Positions 25,819 to 38,317 are shown, numbered from the stretch's first letter. The stretch: DNA of 64,000 bases from Panacagrimonas sp052389915 (GCA_052389915.1 JBQTHL010000014.1:186001-250000), one strand, 5' to 3'. The notes: generated by a model not told the origin, from the letters alone. A program made the numbers and translations.

Positions 25819-27942
25819 GTGAAGATTCAATTCCGGCTACTGCTGCCGATGCTGATCGTCGTCGTCGCTGCCTGCAATAGCGGATCGCCACCCGAAAGCA
25901 CGCCCGCCAAGGCGGTCGACAGCGCGCGCATCGTTGCCGCCGACAGCGAGCCCGGTAGCTGGCTCAGCACCGGGCGCACCTATTCGGAGCAACGCTACAG
26001 CCCGCTCGAAAAGATCAACACGGAGAACGTGTCCAAGCTCGGGCTCGCCTGGTCCTACAAGCTCGACGTGGATCGCGGCGTCGAAGCCACGCCGCTGGTG
26101 GCCGATGGCGTGATGTATACGACGGGCGCTTACAGCATCGTCTACGCGCTCAATCCGAGCACCGGCGAACTGATCTGGAAGTACGACCCCGAGGTACCAC
26201 GCGGGAAATCCGGCAACGCCTGTTGCGATGTGGTGAACCGCGGCGTCGCACTCAAGGACGGCAAGGTCTATGTGGGCGCTTTCGACGGCCGGCTCATAGC
26301 CATCAACGCCAAGGATGGAACCAAGGCCTGGGAAACCAACACCGTCGATGCCCCGGGACGCAGCTACTCCATCACCGGCGCGCCGCTGGTGGTGGGCAAG
26401 CGCGTGCTGATCGGCAACGGCGGCGCCGAGTTCAACGCGCGCGGCTACATCTCGGCGTTCGACACGGATACCGGCAAGCTGGTGTGGCGCTTCTACACCG
26501 TGCCGGGCGATCCGAAAAAGCCGTCCGAGAACGCGGCGATGGAAATGGCGAGCAAGACCTGGACGGGCGACAAGTATTTCGACCAGGGCGGTGGCGGCAC
26601 GGTGTGGAACACCATCGCGTACGACAACGAGACCGGGCTGATCTATTTCGGCACCGGCAACGGCGTGAGCTGGAACAAGATTGAACGCGGCGAGCCGGAT
26701 GGCGACAACCTCTTCATCTCGTCGATCGTCGCGCTCAAGGCCGAGACCGGCGAGTACGCCTGGCACTACCAGGAAACTCCGAACGACAACTGGGACTACG
26801 ACGCCTGCGCCAACATCATCCTGGCCGACCTGCCCATCAACGGGACACCGCGCAAGGTGCTGCTGCACGCGCCGAAGAACGGCTTCTTCTATGTGCTTGA
26901 TCGTGCCACCGGCGAGCTGCTGTCGGCCGAAAAGTTTGCGCCGCTGAACTGGGCCACGCACGTCGATATAAAGTCCGGGCGACCCGTCGTCGATCAGAAG
27001 GCGGCGGACTGGACCAAGGAGGCCAAGATTGTTGCGCCCGGCCCCTTCGGCGCGCACAACTGGCAGCCCATGTCCTTCAGCCCCAAGACCGGGCTGGTCT
27101 ACATCCCGGCGCAGGACGTGCGGTCCATGCTGGCGCCGCACAAGGAACTGGGCTTCGACAACCGCGAAGGGGTGTGGAACATCGGCGTGGACATGCCGCT
27201 GCCGGAAGACCCCAAGGTCGTGGCCGAGATCGCGGCCTCGCTCAAGGGCAGCCTGCTGGCCTGGGACCCGGTCGCGCAGAAGCAGGTCTGGAGCCAGCCG
27301 TACAGCAATGTCTGGAACGGCGGCACGCTGGCCACCGGCGGCAACCTCGTGTTCCAGGGAACGGCCGATGGTCGCGTGGTCGCGTACTCCGCCAACAAGG
27401 GCGTGAAGCTGTGGGAGTCGCCGGCCAACACCGGCGTCATGGCCGGCCCGATGAGCTACGAGATCGACGGTGAGCAGTACGTCACCTTCATGGCCGGCTG
27501 GGGCGGCGTGTTCCCGCTGATTGGCGGCGCCATCTCAAACTACGCCAAGGTGCGTCCGGAAGCGCGCGTGCTGACCTACAAACTCGGCGGCACCGCCACC
27601 CTGCCTCCGCCGAAGAACGACCCGGTGCCGCTGCCGGAATTGCAGGAACTGAAAGCGGACGAAAAAACGCTCGCGCGCGGCGCCGAGTTGTACATCCAGA
27701 ACTGCGCGATGTGCCACGGCCTCAACGCCGTCGGTGGCGGCGTGCTTCCCGACCTGCGCTATCTCACGCCGGACAAGCACGCCATCTTCGCGGGCATCGT
27801 GGCCGGTGCGAAAGCGGATCGCGGCATGCCGTCGTTCGCGGGCCGCTTCAGCGCGGAGGATGTCGAGGCGATTCGCCAGTACATCATCCAGCGCTCGCAG
27901 GTTTTGAAGAAGGAGTTGACGGCAAGCGCGGCGCCCGGGTGA
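25819..27942 (+). CDS. PQQ-dependent quinohemoprotein alcohol dehydrogenase, lipoprotein, lanthanide-type active site
   Basis: 707 residues. Lipobox VAAC near residue 18 predicts a membrane-tethered periplasmic enzyme. An eight-bladed PQQ propeller covers about 35-600, with the rare vicinal disulfide Cys135-Cys136 (GNACCDV). A C-terminal cytochrome c domain has CAMCH (Cys629, Cys632, His633). The active-site segment NWDYD has catalytic Asp326 plus Asp328, the residue pair seen in lanthanide-dependent enzymes (XoxF, PedH), where calcium enzymes carry Ala, Ser or Thr. GTG 25819 has GGAGA 8 bases upstream. No PQQ synthesis genes are nearby. Oxidises alcohols or aldehydes; exact substrate unknown. 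Confidence 0.9.
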   Translation: MKIQFRLLLPMLIVVVAACNSGSPPESTPAKAVDSARIVAADSEPGSWLSTGRTYSEQRYSPLEKINTENVSKLGLAWSYKLDVDRGVEATPLVADGVMYTTGAYSIVYALNPSTGELIWKYDPEVPRGKSGNACCDVVNRGVALKDGKVYVGAFDGRLIAINAKDGTKAWETNTVDAPGRSYSITGAPLVVGKRVLIGNGGAEFNARGYISAFDTDTGKLVWRFYTVPGDPKKPSENAAMEMASKTWTGDKYFDQGGGGTVWNTIAYDNETGLIYFGTGNGVSWNKIERGEPDGDNLFISSIVALKAETGEYAWHYQETPNDNWDYDACANIILADLPINGTPRKVLLHAPKNGFFYVLDRATGELLSAEKFAPLNWATHVDIKSGRPVVDQKAADWTKEAKIVAPGPFGAHNWQPMSFSPKTGLVYIPAQDVRSMLAPHKELGFDNREGVWNIGVDMPLPEDPKVVAEIAASLKGSLLAWDPVAQKQVWSQPYSNVWNGGTLATGGNLVFQGTADGRVVAYSANKGVKLWESPANTGVMAGPMSYEIDGEQYVTFMAGWGGVFPLIGGAISNYAKVRPEARVLTYKLGGTATLPPPKNDPVPLPELQELKADEKTLARGAELYIQNCAMCHGLNAVGGGVLPDLRYLTPDKHAIFAGIVAGAKADRGMPSFAGRFSAEDVEAIRQYIIQRSQVLKKELTASAAPG

Positions 27943-27950
27943 AGCTTATG

Positions 27951-28076
27951 TAGGAGGGGATTAAGGACTCTCCGCGCAGGTCGGATTCGCGGTGTAGGTC
28001 GGGCTTCAGCCCGACATCGCAGCGGCGCAAGTCGGACTGAAGTCCGACCTACGCGGACCTTCCTTACGCCCCTCCC
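27951..28076. repeat. Compound REP-like repeat between the PQQ dehydrogenase and MFS genes
   Basis: Outer arms of the GTAGGAGGGG family (TAGGAGGGG at 27951; CGCCCCTCC near 28068) enclose a second dyad, GTAGGTCGGGCTTCAGCCCGAC (27994-28015) against its near-complement (28031-28052). It lies between convergent genes and could end both transcripts. Confidence 0.8.
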
Positions 28077-28079
28077 GCA

Positions 28080-29264
28080 TCAATTCTTCAGCAGCGGCCT
28101 CAGCGACCACAGCCCAAGCAGCGGTCCCAGGCCCAACCAAGGCAGCAGGCTCGCCAGCGGCCAGAACTCGGCGAGCATCACGAACAACTGGATGCTCAGA
28201 ATCGAGATCGCAAACCCGATGCTGTTGGTCAGGGTCAGTACGCTGCCGACCAGCGCTGGCGGAGAGTTGCTGGCGGTGAGCGCCGAGAACTGCGGCGAGT
28301 CACCGGAGACGGTGAGGCCCCAGACCAGCAGCCACACAGCGAACATGGCGGTGGATGCTTCGAGCATCCACGGCGCGATCAGACAGCTCAGTCCGCTGAC
28401 GGCGAGTTGCACTGCGCCCACTCGCGCGCTGCCGAATCGGCTGGCTACGAACCCGCCCAGCGCACACCCCAGCGCACCAGCCCCGACCACGCAGAACGCG
28501 GCCCATGAAAGCGCTTCGCCGACCAAGCGTGTGGCCAGAATCATCGGCGCCAGCACCCACATCGTGTACAGCTCCCACATATGACCGAAATAACCGAGCA
28601 CCGAGGCACGCACTCGCGGGTCGCCCGCCACCATCCACAGCGCGCGTAACTGCAAGCCGTTGGCACGGGCCGGAGCGTGCGGCGGTTCCGGGATCAGCAG
28701 GAACAGCAGCACGCCTGCCGCCGCTGCGATGAGCGCCGTGCTGTGGAACACGGTTTCCCAGGGCCATCCGGCCGACAGCGCGCGCAAGGCATGCGGGCTG
28801 GCGCTGCCGAGCACCAGTGCGCCGATGAGCAAGCCGAGCGCGGCCCCAAGTCCTCTCGGAAACCACTGCGCGGCGAGTTTCATGCCCACAGGATAAATGC
28901 CGGCGAGAAAGAATCCGGTGAGTGCGCGCCATGCACACAACGCCACGAACGATTCCGCCGACAGCACCGCGCCGAGCGTGCACACTGCCTGCGCCAGCGA
29001 GCACAGCAGAAACACGCGACGCGTGGAAAACCGATCTGCGATGGCCAGCAGCGCGAACACCAGCGCACCCGCGATGAAGCCTAGCTGCACTGCCGAGGTC
29101 AGCGTGCCGATATCGGAGGCAGGCCAGCCGAAGGCGCGCTGCAGGTCGGGCATGACGGCATTGACCGCGAACCAGGTCGAGGTGCCGGCAAGCTGCGCCG
29201 TGACGAGCACGGGCAGGATGCGGCCGGGGGCTGCAGCCGGTTCGGTCAGTCTCGAAGCCGTCAT
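28080..29264 (-). CDS. MFS transporter
   Basis: 394 residues with about 12 hydrophobic helices. A DRFSTRRVF segment between helices 2 and 3 is the MFS loop signature. GMKLAAQWFPRGLGAALGLLIGALVLGSA resembles helices 4-5 of nitrate/oxalate-type transporters. Start at ATG 29264 (MTASRLTEPA); the longer frame upstream contains a REP element. Substrate cannot be told, and its neighbours give no hint. Confidence 0.85.
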   Translation of the reverse strand: MTASRLTEPAAAPGRILPVLVTAQLAGTSTWFAVNAVMPDLQRAFGWPASDIGTLTSAVQLGFIAGALVFALLAIADRFSTRRVFLLCSLAQAVCTLGAVLSAESFVALCAWRALTGFFLAGIYPVGMKLAAQWFPRGLGAALGLLIGALVLGSASPHALRALSAGWPWETVFHSTALIAAAAGVLLFLLIPEPPHAPARANGLQLRALWMVAGDPRVRASVLGYFGHMWELYTMWVLAPMILATRLVGEALSWAAFCVVGAGALGCALGGFVASRFGSARVGAVQLAVSGLSCLIAPWMLEASTAMFAVWLLVWGLTVSGDSPQFSALTASNSPPALVGSVLTLTNSIGFAISILSIQLFVMLAEFWPLASLLPWLGLGPLLGLWSLRPLLKN

Positions 29265-29324
29265 GGCGTAGTCGCCTGCTGCATTGGGCAAGTTTAGGTT
29301 GGCGCGAGCTTCCGAACCTCCGCC

Positions 29325-29395
29325 GTAGGAGGGGGCGGCCCCGACCGGGCGTCCGCAGAACGAACGGGCCGGTCGGTGGCTGACGCCCCTCCTAC
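29325..29395. repeat. REP-like element, GTAGGAGGGG family
   Basis: GTAGGAGGGGGCGG on the left, ACGCCCCTCCTAC on the right, with inner GACCGGGCG and CGGGCCGGTC blocks. In the divergent gap between the MFS gene and a secreted hypothetical. Confidence 0.85.
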
Positions 29396-29441
29396 AGGCG
29401 CAGTGGGGTAGTGCCTTTCCAATAGGAAACACTCTGACACG

Positions 29442-29513
29442 ATGTTTCTGCATTCGGGCATCAGCCTGATACACGCGGCGCGTAGCTTGGCTCCATCGAA
29501 GAGTTTTCTTCGA
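29442..29513 (+). promoter_or_regulatory. Leader motif shared with the gene at 31033 (copy 1)
   Basis: ATGTTTCTGCATTCGG at 29442-29457, then a perfect small hairpin TCGAAGA-GTTT-TCTTCGA (29496-29513), 22 bases before the start codon. The same motif and a related hairpin precede the next secreted gene, so the two are probably co-regulated. Confidence 0.5.
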
Positions 29514-29535
29514 CACATCCTTCAGGAGTCCTGCC

Positions 29536-30687
29536 ATGAATAACACCCTCAAAACCTTCCGCTTTTCCATCCTCGCCGGCGCCGCGCTGTTCGCGGTCGG
29601 CGCCGCCCTGTCGCAGCCGGCCTCGGCCGCCGCCTACCTGAAATACGATGCCAAGGTCAACGCCGACGGCAGCCACGATTCCAACTGGTTCAACCCCGCG
29701 AACTGGAGCGGCGGCCAGGTGCCGGGTCCGCGCGACAGCGTGGAGCTCGACCGTAGCGACTACGTGCTCATCGACCAGGCCAAGAATCCCGGCGGCGGCA
29801 AGGTGCATTTCCAGGACCTGCATCTGCGCGATGCCGCGCGTTTCGAAGTGATCGGCGGCGCCATCGTGCAGACGCGCGACCAGGTGCTGTCCGACCAGGG
29901 CCAGATCATCTTCCGCGCCTCGGGCGACGTGGGCGAAAGCCTGGTCGCGGACTGCTCCGGCTGCACGCTGGTGCAGAACCCAACGACGCAGAGCAAGCGC
30001 ATCATCGTGCTGAAGAGCAGCGTGACCGTGGACATGGGCCTGGGCGGCACGGAGCCGGCCAGCGTGCTGCAGGATGCGGCGGGCGGCTATCAGCTCGCCG
30101 CCGGGCCCGGCCACTACTCCACGACGACGGTGGACACGCTGGTGATCGACGGCGATCTGAAACTCAGCACCTACTACGGCTTCCAGCCGAGACCGGGGCA
30201 GCGCTTCCAGATCGCAACCGTCAACGGCACGCGCACGGGCGAGTTCATCGGCATTCCCGAGGGCGGCTACGTGGGCTGCACGGAGCAGAACGTCGGTCTG
30301 CGCCTGAGCTACAAAGGTGGCGACGGCAACGACCTGGTGATTTCGGCCGAGCAGACCGATCCCGGTACCTGCCTGCTGCTGCCGGCGGTGCAGAAGGTGC
30401 GTGAAGCGGCGAGCCGCAGCCGCCAGGCCACGCTCGATCTGGTCGACAGCGCGGGCGGTGCCGCTGCCGGCCTGCTGTTGCCGGCGGTGCAAAAGGTACG
30501 CGAGGCGGCCGTCAATCCCTTAGTGAACCAGTTTAAGTTTGGCGTCCGGCCCGGAGAACCGCTGCACTACGAATGCGTAGGAACGCAGTGCTCCTGCTTT
30601 GGCGAGGGCTGCAAAGGGATCGCAGCAGCTTGCAAGGCAGACACGCTCGAATGCGGCTTGTACCAGTGCGTCTGCGAAAAGAAATGA
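29536..30687 (+). CDS. Secreted protein of unknown function with a duplicated LLLPAVQKVREAA motif
   Basis: 383 residues. Signal peptide (about 1-32, ending ASAAA), then a region about 45-260 that looks beta-helical, opening with DSNWFNPANWSGGQVPGP, like the repeats at the head of some autotransporter passengers. LLLPAVQKVREAA occurs twice, at about 280-292 and 313-325. This motif resembles the conserved N-terminus of planctomycete DUF1559 pseudopilin-like proteins. The last 50 residues are cysteine-rich (CVGTQCSCFGEGCKG, CGLYQCVCEKK). AGGAGT precedes the ATG. Function unknown; probably a surface or secreted protein. Confidence 0.8.
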   Translation: MNNTLKTFRFSILAGAALFAVGAALSQPASAAAYLKYDAKVNADGSHDSNWFNPANWSGGQVPGPRDSVELDRSDYVLIDQAKNPGGGKVHFQDLHLRDAARFEVIGGAIVQTRDQVLSDQGQIIFRASGDVGESLVADCSGCTLVQNPTTQSKRIIVLKSSVTVDMGLGGTEPASVLQDAAGGYQLAAGPGHYSTTTVDTLVIDGDLKLSTYYGFQPRPGQRFQIATVNGTRTGEFIGIPEGGYVGCTEQNVGLRLSYKGGDGNDLVISAEQTDPGTCLLLPAVQKVREAASRSRQATLDLVDSAGGAAAGLLLPAVQKVREAAVNPLVNQFKFGVRPGEPLHYECVGTQCSCFGEGCKGIAAACKADTLECGLYQCVCEKK

Positions 30688-30730
30688 GGTCGTAGGCTTA
30701 GAGCGGGCCGTGCCCGCCGACCTTCGCCCA

Positions 30731-30760
30731 AAGCGGCCCGAAATTCGGGCCGTTTTTTTT
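30731..30760 (+). terminator. Rho-independent terminator
   Basis: CGGCCCGAA-ATT-CGGGCCG stem (30734-30752) followed by eight T. 43 bases after the stop of the secreted protein. Confidence 0.9.
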
Positions 30761-30919
30761 GAGGGGCGGCTGGGTTTACGCCGGCATGACATTGAGTCAC
30801 GCCGGGGCTGGGACCCAGCCGAGCCTCGACCGCGCTGCCCAGATTCCGGGCCGCGTTTCTTTTTCGGGCGGGCTGTCGGGTCTGACGCCCCGCCTACAGC
30901 TTCGGATACCGCCGACATC
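30761..30919. other. Intergenic stretch with a half-REP
   Basis: Contains one arm of the REP family (GACGCCCCGCCTACAGC, 30885-30901) and related GC-rich fragments but no complete element and no gene. A 145-residue open frame crossing it is rejected because it translates the terminator and repeat. Confidence 0.5.
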
Positions 30920-30995
30920 ATGTTTCAGCGTTCGGAACTACCCAGGAAACACGAGAAGTCCAGACTGGTTTGCATCGAAGGGAACCGCTCTTCGA
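30920..30995 (+). promoter_or_regulatory. Leader motif shared with the gene at 29536 (copy 2)
   Basis: ATGTTTCAGCGTTCGG at 30920-30935 (two mismatches to copy 1), then the hairpin TCGAAG-N9-CTTCGA (30975-30995), 37 bases before the start codon. Confidence 0.5.
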
Positions 30996-31032
30996 GCACT
31001 CACCCATCAATTGTTTTTACAGGAGTACTGTC

Positions 31033-31404
31033 ATGAATAGGCTCATCAAATCCGTCTGCCTCTGTGCCGCCCTCGGCATTGCGGTTCCCGCCGCGCACGC
31101 TGCAGACACTCAAGGTACCACCGGTCAGCTCATCAGCCTGAAGATCAACGAAACCTCGTCGGACAGCTACGCCGTCCAGCGCGGATCGCTCGTGATTCAT
31201 GAAAATGGCCTGGTCCCCCGCGAATACCGGTTCGGCGGGACGATCTGCAGCGGGAGGAATCTCTCGGAACAGAACCAGAACAACCTGGCCAGTGTCGACT
31301 CAAGCCCCACCATCGTGGTCACGCCGTTCTACAAATCCGGCCAGGGCAATGTGCGATGCCTGGTCGGATACCGACTGCAGGACCGATTCGTGTACATCGA
31401 GTAG
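31033..31404 (+). CDS. Small secreted hypothetical protein
   Basis: 123 residues with a signal peptide (about 1-23, ending AAHAAD). The mature part has one Cys pair (TICSG and VRCLVG) that may form a disulfide, and a beta-rich pattern. No family recognised. AGGAGT lies 7 bases before ATG 31033. Its leader resembles that of the secreted protein at 29536, suggesting shared control. Confidence 0.75.
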   Translation: MNRLIKSVCLCAALGIAVPAAHAADTQGTTGQLISLKINETSSDSYAVQRGSLVIHENGLVPREYRFGGTICSGRNLSEQNQNNLASVDSSPTIVVTPFYKSGQGNVRCLVGYRLQDRFVYIE

Positions 31405-31624
31405 CAGGGTGTGCGGTCTGCGAACGGGCGGTCGAAACGCCCCCACCGCATACAGGAGCCCCCGGCGCGACCTCGCGCCGGTACCGCACGAACTGACGGG
31501 TCAGATGCCTCGATCCGGCATCACGGCCGATACAAATCGCGCGAAGCCCGGCTTGTCGACGGGCCTTGCGGTCCCGTGTCGCGCACCCCAAAGTCAACCC
31601 GGAACTGCCGGCAGAGCACGCACC

Positions 31625-35395
<3,771 letters not shown>

Positions 35396-35410
35396 GCTGG
35401 GGAGCCACCC

Positions 35411-36172
35411 GTGAAATCCCGCATCGCCGTGGTGGACGACGACGCGCTTGTGCGCCAACTTGTCGTGGAATACCTGTCCGGTCAGGGCTTCGAGGTGCTG
35501 AGCCTGGACGGTGGCCCCGCCCTGCGCGCCGCGTTTGCAGTGACTCCTCCGGACTGCGTGATTCTGGACCTGGTCATGCCGGGCGAAGACGGCCTGACGG
35601 TGCTGCGCTGGCTACGCTCGGGCAGCGATGTGCCGGTCATCATGCTCACCAGCAACGACGCCACCGCCGACCGCGTGGTGGGCCTGGAACTGGGCGCGGA
35701 CGATTACGTGGCCAAGCCCGCCGACCTGCGCGAGTTGCTCGCGCGCGTACGCAGCGTGCTGCGACGCCGTCCCACGTACGCGATTCAGCCGCTGGCCGTG
35801 ACGCCGGTTGGTCTGGTCGAGCGCAAGACCGACACGAAGGGCGAAAGCTGGTTCGGCCGCTGGCGGCTGGATCGCGCGCGCCGACGTCTGGTCGATTCCG
35901 CGGGCGAGATTCTGCCCGTCACCGGCGCGGAGTTCGGCCTGCTGTGCGTGTTCGCCGATCACCCCAGGGTGGTGCTGTCGCGCGAGAAATTGCTGGAGCT
36001 GTCCGGCACCGATCCGGGCGAGGTGTTCGACCGCGCCATTGACCTGCGTGTCACCCGCCTGCGCAAGAAAATCGAACCGGTTCCCGGCGATCCCACCGTG
36101 ATCCGCACCGTGCGCGGTCACGGCGGCGGGTATGAGTACCTGCCTTCCGACGGCCCCGATTACGGGCGGTAG
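35411..36172 (+). CDS. OmpR/PhoB-family response regulator
   Basis: 253 residues. Receiver domain about 1-120 with phospho-acceptor Asp53 (VILDLVMPGEDG), switch Thr/Ser in IMLTSND and Lys in DDYVAKP; a winged-helix DNA-binding domain about 150-245 (TGAEFGLLCVFADHP, DRAIDLRVTRLRKKI, RTVRGHGGGYEY). GTG 35411 has GGGGAG 7 bases upstream. 15 bases after the hybrid kinase, so it is the probable final target of that phosphorelay. Promoters controlled are unknown. Confidence 0.94.
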   Translation: MKSRIAVVDDDALVRQLVVEYLSGQGFEVLSLDGGPALRAAFAVTPPDCVILDLVMPGEDGLTVLRWLRSGSDVPVIMLTSNDATADRVVGLELGADDYVAKPADLRELLARVRSVLRRRPTYAIQPLAVTPVGLVERKTDTKGESWFGRWRLDRARRRLVDSAGEILPVTGAEFGLLCVFADHPRVVLSREKLLELSGTDPGEVFDRAIDLRVTRLRKKIEPVPGDPTVIRTVRGHGGGYEYLPSDGPDYGR

Positions 36173-36195
36173 TTCGTCGCACGAGGGGCTCTGCG

Positions 36196-36286
36196 TGTAG
36201 GAGGGGCTCCAGCCCCGACCGGGCGCTGAAATTTCCCGAGCCAGCTCGGATCGGCGAGCTCCCGTCGGGGCAGAGCCCCTCCTACA
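36196..36286. repeat. REP-like element, GTAGGAGGGG family
   Basis: TGTAGGAGGGGCTCCAGCCCC left arm, GGGGCAGAGCCCCTCCTACA right arm. Between the response regulator and the rpsP promoter. Confidence 0.88.
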
Positions 36287-36321
36287 GACACCAGCCTCCC
36301 CCTACTGCCGCGTTATCTCTG

Positions 36322-36350
36322 CTGGAATTCTCCAAGCCAATCGCTACAAT
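36322..36350 (+). promoter_or_regulatory. Probable promoter of the rpsP operon
   Basis: TACAAT (-10, 36345-36350) with CTGGAA (-35, weak) 17 bases upstream, 51 bases before rpsP. Confidence 0.5.
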
Positions 36351-36401
36351 ACGCGCCCTCTCAAAGCCGCCCGGCTGCGAGACTCAATGGATTTTTCAAG
36401 C

Positions 36402-36674
36402 ATGGTAACGATTCGACTGGCCCGCGCCGGTGCCAAGAAGCGCCCGTTTTATCACGTGGTTGCGACCGATAAGCGCAGCCCGCGCGATGGCCGTTTCATC
36501 GAGCGCCTGGGCTTCTACAACCCCAGTGCCAAGGGCGGCGAGCAGAAGCTGGTGCTCGACGTGGCCAAGGTTCAGGACTGGAAAAGCAAGGGCGCGCAGA
36601 TTTCCGAGCGCGTGGCTTACTTGGTTACGACCGTGCCGGCCGCTGTCCCGGTAGCGATTCCGGCCGCAGCCTGA
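36402..36674 (+). CDS. rpsP: 30S ribosomal protein S16
   Basis: 90 residues: MVTIRLARAGAKKRPFYHVVATD and GRFIERLGFYNP are the S16 signature. Start at ATG 36402; an in-frame ATG at 36387 would add five residues not found in the family. The last 15 residues are Ala/Val/Pro-rich, a slightly long tail. First gene of the conserved rpsP-rimM-trmD-rplS operon. Confidence 0.98.
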   Translation: MVTIRLARAGAKKRPFYHVVATDKRSPRDGRFIERLGFYNPSAKGGEQKLVLDVAKVQDWKSKGAQISERVAYLVTTVPAAVPVAIPAAA

Positions 36675-36679
36675 GCGTC

Positions 36680-37195
36680 ATGAGTGACCGGCTGACGCTG
36701 GGTAAGGTCGCCGGGGTGTACGGGGTCAAGGGCTGGGTCAAGCTGGTTTCCTTTACCCGGCCTATCGAAAACCTCCTGGATTACAGCCCCTGCTGGATTG
36801 CCAAGGGATCGGGTTTCGAGGCGAAGCTGATCGAGGGCAAGCTGCACACGAGCGGATTGATTGCCCGTATGAGCGGACCCGATGGACACCTCATCGAAGA
36901 CCGCGACGTGGCGGCCTCGCTGATCGGTTCGGAGATCCAGGTCGAGCGTAACTGCTTGCCGAAGCCCGATGACGGCGAGTTCTACTGGTTCGATCTCGTA
37001 GGCCTTGCGGTGAAGAACCTGGAAGGCGTATCGCTGGGCAAGGTGGTCGAGGTGACCAGCAACGGTGCGCAGGATGTGCTGGTGCTGAAGGACGGTGAGA
37101 CGGAGCGGCTGATTCCCTTCGTGCACGGTCCGATCATCCAGTCGGTGAGCTTGCAGGACGGCGTGATCGTCGCGGACTGGCAGCCGGATTATTGA
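36680..37195 (+). CDS. rimM: Ribosome maturation factor RimM
   Basis: 171 residues, normal. N-terminal RimM domain (LTLGKVAGVYGVKGWVKLVSFT) and C-terminal PRC-barrel (FYWFDLVGLAVKNLEG, ending PFVHGPIIQSV...VADW). Needed for 16S rRNA processing near the 30S head, where it binds S19. Five bases after rpsP. Confidence 0.97.
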   Translation: MSDRLTLGKVAGVYGVKGWVKLVSFTRPIENLLDYSPCWIAKGSGFEAKLIEGKLHTSGLIARMSGPDGHLIEDRDVAASLIGSEIQVERNCLPKPDDGEFYWFDLVGLAVKNLEGVSLGKVVEVTSNGAQDVLVLKDGETERLIPFVHGPIIQSVSLQDGVIVADWQPDY

Positions 37196-37213
37196 GGCTC
37201 AGGTGAGGCGCCG

Positions 37214-37957
37214 GTGAAGATTGAAGTCATCACCTTGTTTCCCGAACTGGTTGAAGTGGTGACGCGGCACGGAATGCCGCGAGTAGCAGTCGAGCAAGGT
37301 GCGCTGGAGCTGTCGCTGCGAAATCCGCGCGACCACGCACAGAACAAGTGGCGCAAGGTCGATGAGCGGCCTTTCGGTGGCGGGCCCGGCATGGTGATGC
37401 AGGCCGAGCCGCTGGCCTTGGCGATCGAGGCGGCGAAAGCCGGCATCGGGCCAGAGACGAAGGTGGTGATGATGTCGCCCCAGGGCGAGCACATGAACCA
37501 GCAATGGTTGCAGCGGCTGAGTGGAGAAGCGGGACTGATTGTGTTGTGTGGACGTTACGAAGGCGTCGACGAACGACTCGTGGCATCAGAAGTGGACGTG
37601 GAGCTGTCGCTGGGCGATTTCGTACTCTCCGGAGGCGAACTGGCAGCGATGGTGTTAATCGACGGCATCGCGCGGCTGTTGCCGGGAGTGCTGGGGCACG
37701 CGGAATCGGCCGGGCAGGATTCGTTTTCTAACGGCCTGCTCGACCATCCGCACTACTCGCGACCGGAAATCTGGCGCGAGCAGGCGGTGCCGGAAATTTT
37801 GATGAGCGGCAACCACGCGCACATGGCGCGGTGGCGGCTCAAGCAGGCGCTGGGGCGGACGTGGTTGCGTCGCCCGGATCTGCTGGAAAAGCTGGAACTG
37901 GATGCGGAACAGCAATCGCTGCTTCGCGAATTCGTAGCAGAGCTTCAAGGCAGGTGA
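37214..37957 (+). CDS. trmD: tRNA (guanine37-N1)-methyltransferase
   Basis: 247 residues. SPOUT-fold enzyme that methylates G37 of tRNAs reading CNN codons. Knot motifs LCGRYEGVDERL and SLGDFVLSGGELAAMVLIDGI are intact, as is PHYSRPE. Starts with GTG at 37214. Confidence 0.97.
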   Translation: MKIEVITLFPELVEVVTRHGMPRVAVEQGALELSLRNPRDHAQNKWRKVDERPFGGGPGMVMQAEPLALAIEAAKAGIGPETKVVMMSPQGEHMNQQWLQRLSGEAGLIVLCGRYEGVDERLVASEVDVELSLGDFVLSGGELAAMVLIDGIARLLPGVLGHAESAGQDSFSNGLLDHPHYSRPEIWREQAVPEILMSGNHAHMARWRLKQALGRTWLRRPDLLEKLELDAEQQSLLREFVAELQGR

Positions 37958-37960
37958 ACC

Positions 37961-38317
37961 ATGAGCAACACGAACAAGATCATTCAGGCGATCGACGCCG
38001 AGCAGATGAGCAAGGTGATTCCGACCTTCAACCCCGGCGACACCGTCGAGGTCAAGGTCAAGGTCAAGGAAGGCGAGCGCGAGCGTCTCCAGGCCTACGA
38101 GGGCGTGGTCATTGCCAAGCGCAATCGCGGCATCAATTCCGCGTTCACCGTGCGCAAGGTGTCGCACGGTGAGGGCGTGGAGCGCATCTTCCAGACCTAT
38201 AGCCCCCAGGTTGCGGAGATCACGGTCAAGCGCCGCGGCGACGTGGCCCGCGCCAAGCTCTACTACCTGCGCGACCGTGCCGGCAAGAGCGCGCGCATCA
38301 AGGAAAAGCTGGCCTGA
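37961..38317 (+). CDS. rplS: 50S ribosomal protein L19
   Basis: 118 residues with the L19 signatures FNPGDTVEVKVKVKEG and the basic C-terminal stretch KSARIKEKLA. Three bases after trmD, last in the operon and followed by a strong terminator. Confidence 0.98.
   Translation: MSNTNKIIQAIDAEQMSKVIPTFNPGDTVEVKVKVKEGERERLQAYEGVVIAKRNRGINSAFTVRKVSHGEGVERIFQTYSPQVAEITVKRRGDVARAKLYYLRDRAGKSARIKEKLA

Noticed and set aside
30599..31036. 145-residue frame across the gap after the secreted protein
   Set aside because: Covers the 3' end of that gene, a terminator and repeat fragments; the real gene starts at 31033 in another frame.
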